Positions 53,857-62,994 of a stretch of DNA of 64,000 nt are shown piece after piece. The DNA is from Thauera carbonicopians. GTDB taxonomy: Bacteria; Pseudomonadota; Gammaproteobacteria; Burkholderiales; Rhodocyclaceae. The notes under the pieces were generated by a model. It had not been told where the DNA came from, ran no database searches, and saw nothing but the letters and a program-made list of their open reading frames with translations. The DNA is taken from positions 62,001 through 126,000 of the forward strand of contig NZ_JANUXN010000006.1 of assembly GCF_025699485.1 (NCBI RefSeq), written 5' to 3'. The stretch's first letter is position 1; the number at the start of each line of letters is the position of its first letter. The position numbers and the translations under genes were made by a program.

Positions 53857-53895
53857 AAAAAGCGGGGTGGCCTTTCTTGGTCGCCCCGCTTTTTC
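53857..53895 (+). terminator. intrinsic terminator after the NDH-like gene
   Basis: AAAAAGCGGGG (53857-53867) pairs perfectly with CCCCGCTTTTT (53884-53894), with a 16-base loop and a T run. The A run also makes it a terminator for the minus strand. Confidence 0.85.
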
Positions 53896-54077
53896 TGCGA
53901 TGCGCTCGGCACGGGTGCGATCTTGGAGGTGTGAGTTTTCCCATGAGCTGGCCACGGCGAATGCAGCGAAGCGCAACTGCGGGCCGATGGACAAGAACCG
54001 GATCTGAGCAGGGCGAGCGGGCAGCCGGGTGGTATGGGAGGGGAGCGGTGAGATTACCTGGCTGCCCCTATCCCGAT

Positions 54078-54635
54078 TCAAGCGCTTTTGCGCGCCCGTC
54101 CTCGCGCTGGTTCCGGCCTCTCGCGGCGCCGATTCATCGCGCGATCCGACAGCCATTCGACAACATGCATTTCGTACGCGGCGGGGGCCTTGTCGGCAAC
54201 GCGCTGAGCCAGATCGTCCAGGGTGTGTCGTTTAAGTTCGTCGCGCATCGCCTTTTCCGCTGCCTGCATGACCGCATGAACGGAACAGGTACCTCGTGTT
54301 GCCCAAGCTGGCACACTGTCGTCGAATATCGCGCAACGGCTACGAATTTCACGGCACTCGAACAAGGGCTTGTCACCGTCGATAGCGACAACTACGTCAT
54401 GCACGGTAATGCGATTGGCGGGCCGTGCAAGTCTGAAACCGCCTTTGATCCCCTCCGTGGCTACAACGAGTTCGGCCTTGGCCAGCTTGGTGAACAACTT
54501 GGCCAGGAACTCGCTCGGAATGCCTTGAAGTTCGGCCAGATCCCGAACACTGGCTTCCGCTACGGCGCCATCAGAACGGATCAGGAACAGCAGGCAGTGC
54601 AAGCCGTATTCAACCCCTGTGCTGATGTGAGACAT
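54078..54635 (-). CDS. Rrf2 family transcriptional regulator with three cysteines
   Basis: A 185-residue Rrf2 regulator. The winged helix MSHISTGVEYGLHCLLFLI, VRDLAELQGIPSEFLAKLFTKLAKAELVVATEGIKGGFRLAR (residues 1-71) is followed by a dimerisation helix and then Cys94, Cys101 and Cys117 (C-X6-C-X15-C). The spacing differs from the C-X5-C-X5-C seen in NsrR/IscR, but the number and position suggest an iron-sulfur or thiol sensor. A TTG at 54641 is in frame, but the ATG at 54635 begins the conserved sequence. The operator copy at 54640-54664 ends four bases before it. The C-terminal 30 residues are Arg-rich. Confidence 0.9.
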   Translation of the reverse strand: MSHISTGVEYGLHCLLFLIRSDGAVAEASVRDLAELQGIPSEFLAKLFTKLAKAELVVATEGIKGGFRLARPANRITVHDVVVAIDGDKPLFECREIRSRCAIFDDSVPAWATRGTCSVHAVMQAAEKAMRDELKRHTLDDLAQRVADKAPAAYEMHVVEWLSDRAMNRRRERPEPARGRARKSA

Positions 54636-54639
54636 TCTC

Positions 54640-54664
54640 AACTAAGACAGTAAACATCGTAGTT
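54640..54664. promoter_or_regulatory. second Rrf2-type operator at the start of rrf2
   Basis: AACTAAGAC..TCGTAGTT with the same 25-bp length as the site at 52506-52530. Here the inner part (AGTAAACA) is not symmetric. It ends directly at the rrf2 start codon, fitting negative autoregulation. A minus-strand TATAAT at 54744-54749 is a possible -10 farther upstream. Confidence 0.7.
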
Positions 54665-54976
54665 GAAAGCGTATCCAACTTTGACCTGGGCCGCAAGAAA
54701 GGCGTCTTGATTTTTGGTGAAGCGGGCATGCGCCAAAACTGAAATTATAGAATTCGCAATTTGGCGTGCTTTTTTGCGCAAACTCAATAGCGGGGTCTCA
54801 ATTAAACCAATCCGGGAAATCCCCCGGTTCGCTGGGTCGTCGAGCGTAACTTGGGATGGCTGTACAGCTTTCGGTGATTGCGCATCCGCTTCGAGCGGCT
54901 CGCCATGATTCATGAAGCCCTTCTCGAGATCGCCTGCTGCATCATTTGCTGGCGGCACCTGCGCAAGGCGTAGAAG
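54665..54976. other. AT-richer spacer upstream of rrf2
   Basis: The 312 bp between the rrf2 operator and the NRDE gene are noticeably richer in A/T than the rest of the window. They contain a minus-strand TATAAT (54744-54749), a GCGCCAAA/TTTGGCG inverted repeat (54730-54737 with 54760-54766) followed by TGCTTTTTT, and a 106-codon minus frame (54638-54958, GTG start). That frame ends inside the operator and has no recognisable domain, so I do not call it a gene. Confidence 0.4.
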
Positions 54977-55753
54977 TCATTCTGTTAGTACTTCTAGCGC
55001 AGTGAAACGATGGATTACTTCGCCATACAGCTCGCCGTGCGCGTCCCAGCTCCATTCGCGCAGGCGGGTGCCGCCCTGGCGGTCGACCATCAGCAGGCTC
55101 GAACAGCGCGTGCCGTAGCCCGGTGCGCGGATGAAGGCGGATGACAGCCAGCGCTCCCACTCCAGGCTGATGCCGGTCTCCGGCAGATGGGGGTCGGGGG
55201 CCGGCGTGCTGTCGCGCAGCAGGGCCAGCGCGGCCTCGTCGTCCGGCAGCCGCGGCAGCAGCGCGGTCAGGCCTTCGCGCGCCTTCAGCAGCTTCGGCCA
55301 GGGCGTGTCGAGCAGATGGTTCGACAGGCCGTAGATGCCGGGTGCCAGCATCCTGACCGCACCGGTGGCGCTTTCCAGCACGCCGAGGCTGCGGCCGTCG
55401 CCGACCAGCAGGTTGAAGGCGGCGTAGGCCGTGCTCTCGCCGGCGAGGCGTTTCAGCGTGGTCTCGGCATCGTCGGTCGATTCGAGTGCGTTGCGGACCA
55501 GCGCGCCGCGCGACGGCGCCCCTTCGATGTGGCGGCTGGGGTCGCGGTAATTGGTCAGTGCGGCGAAGCGGCCGCTGCGGCTCAGGCCCATCCAGCTGCC
55601 GCCGGCTTCCAGGTCGCGGCCGGCGAGCAAGTCGGGCGCGTCGGGCCACCAGTGCGCGGGAGCGGCCGGGCGGGCGAGGTATTCGTCGCGGTTGGCGGCG
55701 ACGACCAGCGGATAGTCGGGGTGGCTCTGCCAGGCGAAGACGATCAGGCACAT
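54977..55753 (-). CDS. NRDE/TANGO2 family protein
   Basis: A 258-residue protein beginning MCLIVFAWQSHPDYPLVVAANRDEYLARPAAPAHWW, the signature NRDE motif with the conserved Cys2. GSWMGLSRSGRFAALTNYRDP and GIYGLSNHLLDTPWPKL follow, as in TANGO2-like proteins with an Ntn-hydrolase-like fold. Proposed roles include haem handling in eukaryotes; the bacterial role is unknown. It is 4 bp downstream of the DUF4936 gene, which follows ygfZ in the same orientation. Confidence 0.9.
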   Translation of the reverse strand: MCLIVFAWQSHPDYPLVVAANRDEYLARPAAPAHWWPDAPDLLAGRDLEAGGSWMGLSRSGRFAALTNYRDPSRHIEGAPSRGALVRNALESTDDAETTLKRLAGESTAYAAFNLLVGDGRSLGVLESATGAVRMLAPGIYGLSNHLLDTPWPKLLKAREGLTALLPRLPDDEAALALLRDSTPAPDPHLPETGISLEWERWLSSAFIRAPGYGTRCSSLLMVDRQGGTRLREWSWDAHGELYGEVIHRFTALEVLTE

Positions 55754-55757
55754 GGGT

Positions 55758-56105
55758 TCAGCGCTCGCGAATGGATTCGGTGAAGCACTCGGCGTGGCGG
55801 GTGCCGCCGTCCGCCAGCAGCCCGGTCAGCCGGTGCTCCAGTACGGCGGCGTCCAGCGCCTGCATGAAGGCGGCGCGGTCGCTGACGCCTTCGTAGATTT
55901 CCATCCAGGTCAGCGGGTCGTCGGTGCGCCGCATCAGCCGGCCCTCGATGCCGCTGCGCCGTGCCAGCCCGGCCTGCATCGCGCGGACCTGCGCGGCCGC
56001 AGCGGAAGTGTCCGCATCGGGCCGCAAGCGGTAATACAGGTAGAGGTGCACGACCTCGGGCACCGCCTCGGCGGCGGCGCGCGGCGCAGCGTCGGGCGTG
56101 CTCAT
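55758..56105 (-). CDS. DUF4936 family protein
   Basis: A 115-residue betaproteobacterial protein with the DUF4936 pattern: EVVHLYLYYRLRPDADTSAAAAQVRAMQAGLARRSGIEGRLMRRTDDPLTWMEIYEGV, ending RHAECFTESIRER. It is probably a small dimeric alpha-beta barrel protein; the function is unknown. It lies between ygfZ and the NRDE gene, a conserved arrangement in this group of bacteria as far as I recall. Confidence 0.8.
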   Translation of the reverse strand: MSTPDAAPRAAAEAVPEVVHLYLYYRLRPDADTSAAAAQVRAMQAGLARRSGIEGRLMRRTDDPLTWMEIYEGVSDRAAFMQALDAAVLEHRLTGLLADGGTRHAECFTESIRER

Positions 56106-56140
56106 CGCTTCGGCATGGAGAGGAGTGGTTCGAGCAAGGC

Positions 56141-57190
56141 TCAGCCCAGCGAGTAGGGCAGGTCGTGCAGCGCCAGGCTCGATCCATCGACGCTGCCGAG
56201 GTGGAGTTCGCCCGCTTCGGCGCTGCTGGTCTGCAGCACCGCGAGCGCCTCGAAGCCGCCGTCGGCCGTCGGCGCGGCATTGACGATCTTGCCGGCGGAC
56301 TGCTCGCCGAAGGCCGGTGCGTAGACGTCGGTGCCGGCCGCCGGCAGCGGCGTGCCGGACGGACCGGCGACGCGATACATGCGCTTCTTCAGCTTGCCGA
56401 GGTATTGCGTGCGGGCGACGATCTCCTGGCCGGGGTAACAGCCTTTCTTGAAGTTCACGCCGCCGATCAGATCGTAGTTCAGCATCTGGGCAACGAACTC
56501 TTCCTGCGTCGGCTGGCTGATGAGCGGGATGCCGGCACGGATCATTGCCAACTGCCAGGCGCCGGTGCCGGCCTTGACCGCGCCGGCCGCCTGCAGCGCG
56601 TCGAACAGCGCCGGTGCGGCATCGGCTGCCACTGCGACGATGAAGTTGCGCTCGTCCAGGCGGATGCAGCGTGGGCCGCTGGTGCCGCCGGTCTCGTCGC
56701 CGCCGGTCTGCTTCATCGCCGCGTCCGGTACCGCGAGGCCGGCGCCGGCGAGCACCGCGCCGGCGTCGTTGCCGCCGACCCCGAGCAGCACCAGTGTTTC
56801 GCTGGCATCGGACAGCTTCACCTTGCTGCGCAGCACGTACATCGAGAACTTCTTCAGGAAGGCCGGCAGGACGTCGGCCGACAGCACCATCGAATGGCCG
56901 TCACTCTCCGGCCAGATCAGGAAGCTGGCGATCATGCGGCCCTTGGGCGAGTTGAAGCTGTTCCAGGCCGCGCTGTCGGCCGCCATCTTCTGCACCTCGT
57001 TGGAGACCAGGTTGTGGATGAAGGCGGCGGAATCCGGGCCGACCGAGCGCACCGTGCCGAGATGCAGCAGCGGCACGACGATGGTGGATTCGGCCACGGC
57101 GCGGGCTTCGGCGGCGGGGTCGGCGAAATGAAGATGGTGGTCTGCCAGCTCGGCGCCCTGCTGGGCAAGAAAATCGGTCCAGGCGGTCAT
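56141..57190 (-). CDS. ygfZ: tRNA-modifying/Fe-S maintenance protein YgfZ
   Basis: A 349-residue folate-binding GcvT-like protein. The diagnostic motif KKGCYPGQEIVARTQYLGKLKKRMYR is near residue 245. It opens MTAWTDFLAQQGAELADHHLHF and contains LLHLGTVRSVGPDSAAFIHNLVSNEVQKM and FNSPKGRMIASFLIW. YgfZ supports iron-sulfur enzymes such as MiaB and succinate dehydrogenase. A longer upstream frame overlaps the divergent mltG promoter region; the ATG at 57190 fits the family start. Confidence 0.93.
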   Translation of the reverse strand: MTAWTDFLAQQGAELADHHLHFADPAAEARAVAESTIVVPLLHLGTVRSVGPDSAAFIHNLVSNEVQKMAADSAAWNSFNSPKGRMIASFLIWPESDGHSMVLSADVLPAFLKKFSMYVLRSKVKLSDASETLVLLGVGGNDAGAVLAGAGLAVPDAAMKQTGGDETGGTSGPRCIRLDERNFIVAVAADAAPALFDALQAAGAVKAGTGAWQLAMIRAGIPLISQPTQEEFVAQMLNYDLIGGVNFKKGCYPGQEIVARTQYLGKLKKRMYRVAGPSGTPLPAAGTDVYAPAFGEQSAGKIVNAAPTADGGFEALAVLQTSSAEAGELHLGSVDGSSLALHDLPYSLG

Positions 57191-57336
57191 GTTCTTGGTT
57201 GTGTGGTCCAGCGGATTGGGGTGGGGAAACGGTGGTGCCGGGGCGCCGCCGGGCGGGCCGGCGGCGCGATGCAGTATTATAGGCGCCCGCCAAACGGTGG
57301 TCGCCCCTGCGCCCGCCATGGTCTTGTCGATCGACG

Positions 57337-58353
57337 ATGATACGTTTCCTGCTTCGTTCCGTATTGCTGCTCGTGCTGCTGGCCGCCCTCGCGGCGGGCA
57401 TCGGCACATGGTTCGCCCATCGCCCGCTGGCGCTGAAGAGCGAAGTGGTGGATTTCACCGTGCAGCGCGGCCTGGGCATGCGCCAGGCCGCCAAGGTCAT
57501 CGCCGAGGCAGGCGTGGACGTCGACCCGGCGTGGCTGAGCTGGCTCGCCCGCATCGGCGGCCGTGCCAATTCCATCAAGGCGGGCAGCTATGAGGTCCAT
57601 GCCGGCATCACGCCCTGGCAACTGGTGCTGAAGCTGTCGGACGGTGACGTGTCGCAGGCGGACGTGCTGCTGGTGGAGGGCTGGACTTTCAGCCAGGTGC
57701 GCAAGGTGCTGGAAAGCCACCCCGAGCTGGAGCCGGATACCGCGGGCCTCAGCGACGCGGAAATCCTCGCCCGCATCGGTGCCGCCGAATCGCATCCGGA
57801 AGGCCTGTTCTTTCCGGACACCTATCTGTTCGACAAGCGTTCGGACGCGTCAGGCGTGCTGCGCCGCGCCTATCATGCGATGCAGCAGCGGCTCGACCAG
57901 GCCTGGGCTGCGCGCGATCCGGCGCTGCCGCTGAAGACACCCTACGAGGCCTTGATCCTCGCTTCCATCGTCGAGAAGGAAACCGGCCGCGCCGAGGATC
58001 GCGGCCTGGTCGCCTCGGTCTTCGCCAACCGTCTGCGCATCGGCATGCCGCTGCAGACCGACCCGACGGTGATCTACGGTCTCGGCGCCGATTTCGACGG
58101 CCGGCTGCGGCGCAAGCATCTCGAAACCGACCATCCCTGGAACACCTATACGCGTGGCGGGCTGCCGCCGACGCCGATCGCGATGCCGGGCCCCGACGCG
58201 CTGCTGGCGGCAGTGAACCCGCAGCAGAGCGAATTCCTCTATTTCGTCTCGCGGGGCGACGGCAGCAGCCAGTTCTCGCGCACGCTGGCCGAGCACAACC
58301 AGGCGGTGAACCGCTTCATCCGCAACGCCGGCAGACCCGGGAGCAAGCCTTGA
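57337..58353 (+). CDS. mltG: endolytic murein transglycosylase
   Basis: A 338-residue MltG/YceG protein. It has one N-terminal membrane helix ([23 protein letters not shown]), a LysM-like subdomain ([17 protein letters not shown]) and the catalytic region [49 protein letters not shown], with the essential Glu in [33 protein letters not shown] follows. It cleaves nascent peptidoglycan strands. TATTAT at 57275-57280 is a possible -10. The TTG start of tmk overlaps its stop, heading a long plus-strand cluster. Confidence 0.95.
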   Translation: MIRFLLRSVLLLVLLAALAAGIGTWFAHRPLALKSEVVDFTVQRGLGMRQAAKVIAEAGVDVDPAWLSWLARIGGRANSIKAGSYEVHAGITPWQLVLKLSDGDVSQADVLLVEGWTFSQVRKVLESHPELEPDTAGLSDAEILARIGAAESHPEGLFFPDTYLFDKRSDASGVLRRAYHAMQQRLDQAWAARDPALPLKTPYEALILASIVEKETGRAEDRGLVASVFANRLRIGMPLQTDPTVIYGLGADFDGRLRRKHLETDHPWNTYTRGGLPPTPIAMPGPDALLAAVNPQQSEFLYFVSRGDGSSQFSRTLAEHNQAVNRFIRNAGRPGSKP

Positions 58354-59003
58354 ACGAGAAGCCCTTCAACCCTGGCGAACAGCCGCCGCGCGGGCGCTTC
58401 ATCACCTTCGAAGGCATCGACGGCGCGGGCAAGAGCAGCCAGATCGCCGCCACCGTCGAACTGCTGCGCGCGCGCGGCATCGAGGTCGACCAGACGCGCG
58501 AGCCCGGCGGCACGCCGCTCGGCGAACGTCTGCGCGAGCTGCTGCTGCACGAGCCGATGCATCTGGAAACCGAGGCCATGCTGATGTTCGCCGCGCGCCG
58601 CGAGCATCTCGCCGCCCGCATCGAGCCGGCGCTGGCGGCCGGGCGCTGGGTGGTGTGCGACCGCTTCTCGGATGCCAGCTTCGCCTACCAGGTCGGCGGC
58701 CGCGGGCTGGCGCGCGACAAGTTCGATGCGCTCGAAGCCTGGGTCCATCCCCGGCTGCAGCCCGACCTGACGCTGCTGTTCGACCTGCCGCCGGAAACCG
58801 CTGCCGCCCGCGTCGCGTCGACCGGTGTCGATCCCGACCGCTTCGAGCGTGAGCAGCGCGACTTCTTCGAACGCGTGCGCGAGGCCTATCTCGAACGCGC
58901 ACGCCAGGCGCCGCAGCGCATCCGCGTGGTCGATGCCGACCGCGCGCCCGAGCTGATCCGTGCCGACATCGAGCGCATCGTGCGCGAGAGCCTGCCGACA
59001 TGA
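58350..59003 (+). CDS. tmk: thymidylate kinase
   Basis: A 217-residue kinase phosphorylating dTMP. Motifs are [15 protein letters not shown] (P-loop, about residues 18-31), [18 protein letters not shown] and [20 protein letters not shown] (DR motif). The start is TTG at 58350, overlapping the mltG stop by 4 nt; there is no ATG or GTG before the conserved region. The mltG-tmk-holB order is widely conserved. Confidence 0.95.
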   Translation: MNEKPFNPGEQPPRGRFITFEGIDGAGKSSQIAATVELLRARGIEVDQTREPGGTPLGERLRELLLHEPMHLETEAMLMFAARREHLAARIEPALAAGRWVVCDRFSDASFAYQVGGRGLARDKFDALEAWVHPRLQPDLTLLFDLPPETAAARVASTGVDPDRFEREQRDFFERVREAYLERARQAPQRIRVVDADRAPELIRADIERIVRESLPT

Positions 59004-60076
59004 TCCACCCCTGGATGCAGCCGGCGTGGACGCGCCTCGTCGAGCTCGACGGGCGCCTGCCGCACGCGCTGCTGTTCGTCGGCCCGCCCGGCCTCGGCAA
59101 GCGCGAACTGGCCGAGGCGCTGGCGGCGCGGCTGCTGTGCGACAGCCCCGCTGCCGACGGCCACGCCTGCGACCGCTGCGAGCCCTGCCAGTGGCGGCTG
59201 GCGGGCAACCACCCCGACCTGCATCGCGTGGTACCTGCGGCGGATGCTGCGGCAGCCGGTGCTGCGGCGGCCGACGGCGCCGAAGGCGAGGGTGGGGAAG
59301 CGGCGCCGGCCAAGGAAGGCAAGGCCAAGTCCGAGCAGATCCTCATCGAGCAGATCCGCGAGCTGCAGTCGGCGCTGAGCGTCACCGGCCACCATAGCGC
59401 GCGGCGGGTGGTAGTGCTCGACCCGGCCGAGGCGATGAACGTGTTCACCGCCAACGCCTTGCTGAAATTGCTGGAAGAGCCGCCCGCAGGCTGCGTGTTC
59501 CTGCTGGTGTCGTCGGCGCCGCGCCGCCTGTTGCCGACGATCCGCAGCCGCTGCCAGCAGTGGCCGTTCTCGCGCCCGGACGATGCGGCGCTGGCGCAGT
59601 GGAAGGCAGGTGCGGCGCCTTCGATGCAGGCTTTGCTGGCGATCGGCGGCGGCATGCCGCTGGCGGCCGAGCGTATGGCCCAGCGTGGTGCCGATGCCTT
59701 GCTCGATCGCTTCGTGCGCGACATCTCCAATCTGCAGGCAGCGGATGCGCTGCGTATCGCCGGCCAGTGGGAAGCCTGGCTGAAGTCGAAGGAAGCACTG
59801 GCGGCCGGCTTCGGCTTGCCCGAACTCACCGACTGGATGCAGCGCTGGGTCAGCGACCTGGCGGCCTTGCGGCTGGGCGGCCGAGTCCGCTTCTTTCCGG
59901 CCCAGGAAGGCTTGCTGTCGGCGCTCGCCAGCCGCGCCAGCGTGGCCGCGGTGAGCGGCTGCTACAATGAGATTGCGCAGATCCGCAAGGTGTCGCGCCA
60001 CCCCCTGAGCCTGCGCCTGGTTCTCGAAGACATGTTGCTGCGCTATGCGCGCAGCTTCCCCGGAGCAAGAGGATGA
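59000..60076 (+). CDS. holB: DNA polymerase III subunit delta prime
   Basis: A 358-residue clamp-loader subunit. It has [20 protein letters not shown] (P-loop-like), a zinc-type cysteine set (LLCDSP, CDRCEPC) with NHPDLHRV, and [29 protein letters not shown] with the SRC motif in [10 protein letters not shown]. An Ala/Glu/Lys-rich insert of about 35 residues ([16 protein letters not shown] and on) interrupts the domain before [10 protein letters not shown]. It overlaps tmk and the pilZ gene by 4 nt each. Confidence 0.93.
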   Translation: MIHPWMQPAWTRLVELDGRLPHALLFVGPPGLGKRELAEALAARLLCDSPAADGHACDRCEPCQWRLAGNHPDLHRVVPAADAAAAGAAAADGAEGEGGEAAPAKEGKAKSEQILIEQIRELQSALSVTGHHSARRVVVLDPAEAMNVFTANALLKLLEEPPAGCVFLLVSSAPRRLLPTIRSRCQQWPFSRPDDAALAQWKAGAAPSMQALLAIGGGMPLAAERMAQRGADALLDRFVRDISNLQAADALRIAGQWEAWLKSKEALAAGFGLPELTDWMQRWVSDLAALRLGGRVRFFPAQEGLLSALASRASVAAVSGCYNEIAQIRKVSRHPLSLRLVLEDMLLRYARSFPGARG

Positions 60077-60438
60077 GCAGCCACGCCAAACCGCAGACGG
60101 CGCGCCCCAGCGTGCTGTCGCTGAACATCAACTCGAAATCCGCGCTGTATGCGGCCTACATGCCTTTCCTGAACAACGGCGGCCTGTTCGTGCCCACGCC
60201 GAAGAGCTACAACCTCGGCGACGAAGTCTTCATGCTGCTGCAACTGATGGACGACCCGACGCGCCACCCGGTGGCAGGGCGGGTGGCCTGGCTGACGCCG
60301 CAGGGCGCACAGGGCGGCAAGACGCAGGGCGTCGGCGTGCAGTTTTCCGACGACGATGCCAGCAAGGTGCTGCGCGGCCGCATCGAGCAGATCCTCGCCG
60401 GCCACCTCAGCTCCAGCCGGCCGACGCACACGATCTGA
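60073..60438 (+). CDS. pilZ: PilZ-domain protein
   Basis: A 121-residue type IV pilus PilZ protein (SVLSLNINSKSALYAAYMPFLNNGGLFVPTPKSYNLGDEVFMLLQLM and VAGRVAWLTPQGAQGGKTQGVGVQFSDDD). The RxxxR and D/NxSxxG motifs for cyclic-di-GMP are not evident, as in the founding PilZ, which works by protein contacts with PilB/FimX. The position after holB and before tatD is the standard one. Confidence 0.93.
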   Translation: MSSHAKPQTARPSVLSLNINSKSALYAAYMPFLNNGGLFVPTPKSYNLGDEVFMLLQLMDDPTRHPVAGRVAWLTPQGAQGGKTQGVGVQFSDDDASKVLRGRIEQILAGHLSSSRPTHTI

Positions 60439-60475
60439 GCGTTGCCGACCTGATCCATTCTTTCCGGTTTTCCCG

Positions 60476-61252
60476 ATGTTCGTCGATTCCCACTGCCATC
60501 TCGATTTTCCCGACTTGATCGCCCGCGAGGACGAAGTGCTCGCCAACATGGCGGCCAACGACGTCGGCACCGCACTGTGCATCAGCGTCAAGCTCGAGGA
60601 TTTTCCGCAGGTGCGCGGGCTGGCCGAGCGGCACCCGCAGCTGTGGGCTTCGGTGGGCGTGCATCCCGACAATGCCGACTGCGACGAACCCGACGTCGAC
60701 CGCCTGGTCGCGCTGGCCGACCACCCCAAGGTGGTCGCCATCGGCGAGACCGGCCTGGACTACTACTGGCAGAAGGACGCGCCCGAATGGCAGCGCGAAC
60801 GTTTCCGCACCCACATCCGCGCCGCGCGCGAAACCGGCAAGCCGCTCGTCATCCACACCCGCAGTGCGGCAGAAGATACGCTGCGGCTGATGCGCGAGGA
60901 AAAGGCCGGTGAAGCCGGCGGCGTCATGCACTGCTTCACCGAAAGCCAGGACGTGGCCGACGCCGCGCTCGAGCTGGGCTTCTACATCTCCTTCTCCGGC
61001 ATCGTCACCTTCCGCAATGCCAAGGAGCTGAAGGAGGTCGCCCGCCGCGTGCCGCTCGACCGCCTGCTGATCGAGACCGACGCCCCCTATCTGGCGCCGG
61101 TGCCGCATCGTGGCAGGACCAACGAACCCGCCTGGGTCGTGCATGTCGCCGAGGAGATCGCCCGCCTGCGCGACGAACCGCTGGCCCGCATCGAACAGGC
61201 CTGTACCGACAACTTCTTCCGACTCTTCCATCATGCACAAAGACCTGCCTGA
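60476..61252 (+). CDS. tatD: TatD family metal-dependent DNase
   Basis: A 258-residue hydrolase with FVDSHCHLDFPD (His metal ligands), SVGVHPDNAD, VVAIGETGLDYYW, LVIHTRSAAEDT, VMHCFTESQDVADAAL and LLIETDAPYLAPVPHRGRTNEPAWV. Family members act as 3'-5' exonucleases or tRNA/DNA hydrolases. I start at the ATG at 60476 where the family begins. Its 3' end overlaps the ankyrin gene by 20 nt. Confidence 0.94.
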   Translation: MFVDSHCHLDFPDLIAREDEVLANMAANDVGTALCISVKLEDFPQVRGLAERHPQLWASVGVHPDNADCDEPDVDRLVALADHPKVVAIGETGLDYYWQKDAPEWQRERFRTHIRAARETGKPLVIHTRSAAEDTLRLMREEKAGEAGGVMHCFTESQDVADAALELGFYISFSGIVTFRNAKELKEVARRVPLDRLLIETDAPYLAPVPHRGRTNEPAWVVHVAEEIARLRDEPLARIEQACTDNFFRLFHHAQRPA

Positions 61253-61955
61253 AACCTCCCTGCGCCAGAATCGCAAGCATCCGCTCCGCCGCCTGCTCGC
61301 CGCGGCCGCCATTGCCACCCTCAGCCTAAGCGTACATGCGGCCGGCACCTTCGACGATGCGCGCAACGCCGCCGTGCTGGGCGATGCGAAAGGCCTGACC
61401 AGGCTGATCGACGGCGGCATCGATCCGAACAGCGTCGATGCCAGCGGCAACTCCCTGCTGATCCTCGCTGCGCGCGAAGGCCAGGCTGCTACGGTCGAAG
61501 CCTTGCTGCAGCGCGGCGTGTCGATCGACCAGCAAAGTCCCAGCGGCGATTCGGCGCTGATGCTGGCGGTGCTGGGCGGCTACGACGACGTCGTCCGCGT
61601 GCTGCTGAAGGCCGGTGCCAAAGTGAATCACGACGGCTGGGCGCCGCTGCACTACGCCGCCTTCGAAGGCCGCGAATCCATGCTCGATGCGCTGTTCGCC
61701 GCCGGCGCGGACGTCAATGCCCGGGCACCGAACCTCGCCACACCGCTGATGCTCGCCGCCCGCAACGGCCATATCAAGGTGGTGCGCCGCCTGCTCGCAG
61801 TGCCGGAGACCGACCTGAATGCGCTGAACGACGCCGGCCTGTCCGCCGACGCGTGGGCGCTGCAGAACCGCAACACCGACATCGCCAGGCTGATCGAGGC
61901 CGAGCGCAAGCGCCGGGGCCTGCCGGCGCCGTCGATGCGGATCACGATCGAATAA
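61233..61955 (+). CDS. ankyrin repeat protein with signal peptide
   Basis: A 240-residue protein with a signal peptide ([22 protein letters not shown]) and about five ankyrin repeats, for example [56 protein letters not shown] and [28 protein letters not shown]. It is probably a periplasmic binding or scaffold protein. It follows tatD in the cluster, and the partner is unknown. Confidence 0.9.
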   Translation: MHKDLPETSLRQNRKHPLRRLLAAAAIATLSLSVHAAGTFDDARNAAVLGDAKGLTRLIDGGIDPNSVDASGNSLLILAAREGQAATVEALLQRGVSIDQQSPSGDSALMLAVLGGYDDVVRVLLKAGAKVNHDGWAPLHYAAFEGRESMLDALFAAGADVNARAPNLATPLMLAARNGHIKVVRRLLAVPETDLNALNDAGLSADAWALQNRNTDIARLIEAERKRRGLPAPSMRITIE

Positions 61956-61966
61956 AGGAAGGAAGC

Positions 61967-62305
61967 ATGAGCAGTCTGCCCAAGTGCCCCGAATGCAGCT
62001 CCGAATACACCTACGAGGACGGCATCAACTACGTCTGCCCCGAATGCGCGCACGAGTGGCCGCAAGCCGCCGAGGAAGCGGGTGAAGCCGAAAAGGTGTT
62101 CAAGGACGCCAACGGCAACGTGCTGCAGGACGGCGACAGCGTCACCGTGATCAAGGACCTGAAGGTGAAGGGTTCGTCGCTGGTGGTGAAGGTCGGCACC
62201 AAGGTCAAGAACATCCGCCTGATCGACGGTGACCACGACATCGACTGCAAGATCGACGGCATCGGCGCGATGAAGCTGAAGTCGGAGTTCGTGCGCAAGG
62301 CCTGA
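61967..62305 (+). CDS. yjdM: zinc-ribbon protein of the PhnA/YjdM family
   Basis: A 112-residue protein. An N-terminal zinc ribbon [26 protein letters not shown] (Cys7, Cys10, Cys24, Cys27) is joined to a KOW-like SH3 domain ([53 protein letters not shown]). Despite the phnA name the family is not shown to degrade phosphonoacetate. GGAAGG precedes the ATG. Confidence 0.92.
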   Translation: MSSLPKCPECSSEYTYEDGINYVCPECAHEWPQAAEEAGEAEKVFKDANGNVLQDGDSVTVIKDLKVKGSSLVVKVGTKVKNIRLIDGDHDIDCKIDGIGAMKLKSEFVRKA

Positions 62306-62328
62306 TCACGTCCGCCGGACAGCCTGGC

Positions 62329-62886
62329 TCAAAGCGGCGGCAGGCTGCGCCAGCGGCGGATCGCGCGCTGGAAGAACAGGCTGTTGGGGACGTGCAGCAT
62401 GGTGTCGCTGCCGTCGGGCAGGCGTTCGTGCAGCGTGGTGAAGATCAGGTTGATGTCGGTCACCTGGCCCTTCAGGCCGGGTTTTTCGCCGTTCTCGATC
62501 ACCTCGATGTGGTCGTGGAGGCGGAAGGGCCGGGTGGTGAAGATCAGCAGCGTGCAGAAGATGTTGGACAGCACGCTCCAGGCGGCGAAGAAGGCCACGG
62601 CCGCGACTGCGGCAAAGCCGGTGAAGGCGGTCCACAGCACCGTGCCGGACACGCCGAAGCGGTCCAGGATCGTCAGTAGCGCGCCGGCATAGATGATGAA
62701 GGCGATGCTGCGGCGAACGATGAGAGTCAGCTCGGGCGGCAGGTTGTAGCGCTCGCCCAGGCGGCGGACGATGCGCCGGACCAGCATGTTCAGCACCCAG
62801 GCGGCGAGCAGGACCAGCATGAGCTGCAGGCCGAGCGTGATGAATTCGAGCCAGGGGTGGAGCCATTCGGGAAGCAGGGGTTTCAT
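62329..62886 (-). CDS. MscS-family mechanosensitive channel, short form
   Basis: A 185-residue protein with about three membrane helices (FITLGLQLMLVLLAAWVLNML, SIAFIIYAGALLTIL and GFAAVAAVAFFAAWSVLSNIF, the pore helix) and an MscS beta domain (FRLHDHIEVIENGEKPGLKGQVTDINLIFTTL, VPNSLFFQRAI). It is shorter than E. coli MscS (286 residues), lacking most of the C-terminal vestibule. A solute-release or ion-channel role is likely. It is convergent with yjdM. Confidence 0.88.
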   Translation of the reverse strand: MKPLLPEWLHPWLEFITLGLQLMLVLLAAWVLNMLVRRIVRRLGERYNLPPELTLIVRRSIAFIIYAGALLTILDRFGVSGTVLWTAFTGFAAVAAVAFFAAWSVLSNIFCTLLIFTTRPFRLHDHIEVIENGEKPGLKGQVTDINLIFTTLHERLPDGSDTMLHVPNSLFFQRAIRRWRSLPPL

Positions 62887-62994
62887 CGAGAGCCGTTTGG
62901 TGAAAGGAAGAAGCTGGTTGGCAAGTTTAGCCCGGCCGGCCTTCGGGCGCAGGTGCTGAGGCCGATGTGCACCGGGTCGTTCGCGGATGCGGGA

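Noticed and set aside
53758-54156. 132-codon minus-strand frame after the NDH-like gene
   Set aside because: It overlaps the end of the flavoprotein gene and the start of a strong terminator, and has no coding character.
54638-54958. 106-codon minus-strand frame upstream of rrf2
   Set aside because: GTG start, no recognised domain, and it runs through the TATAAT and the operator to end at the rrf2 start; kept only as part of the spacer description.
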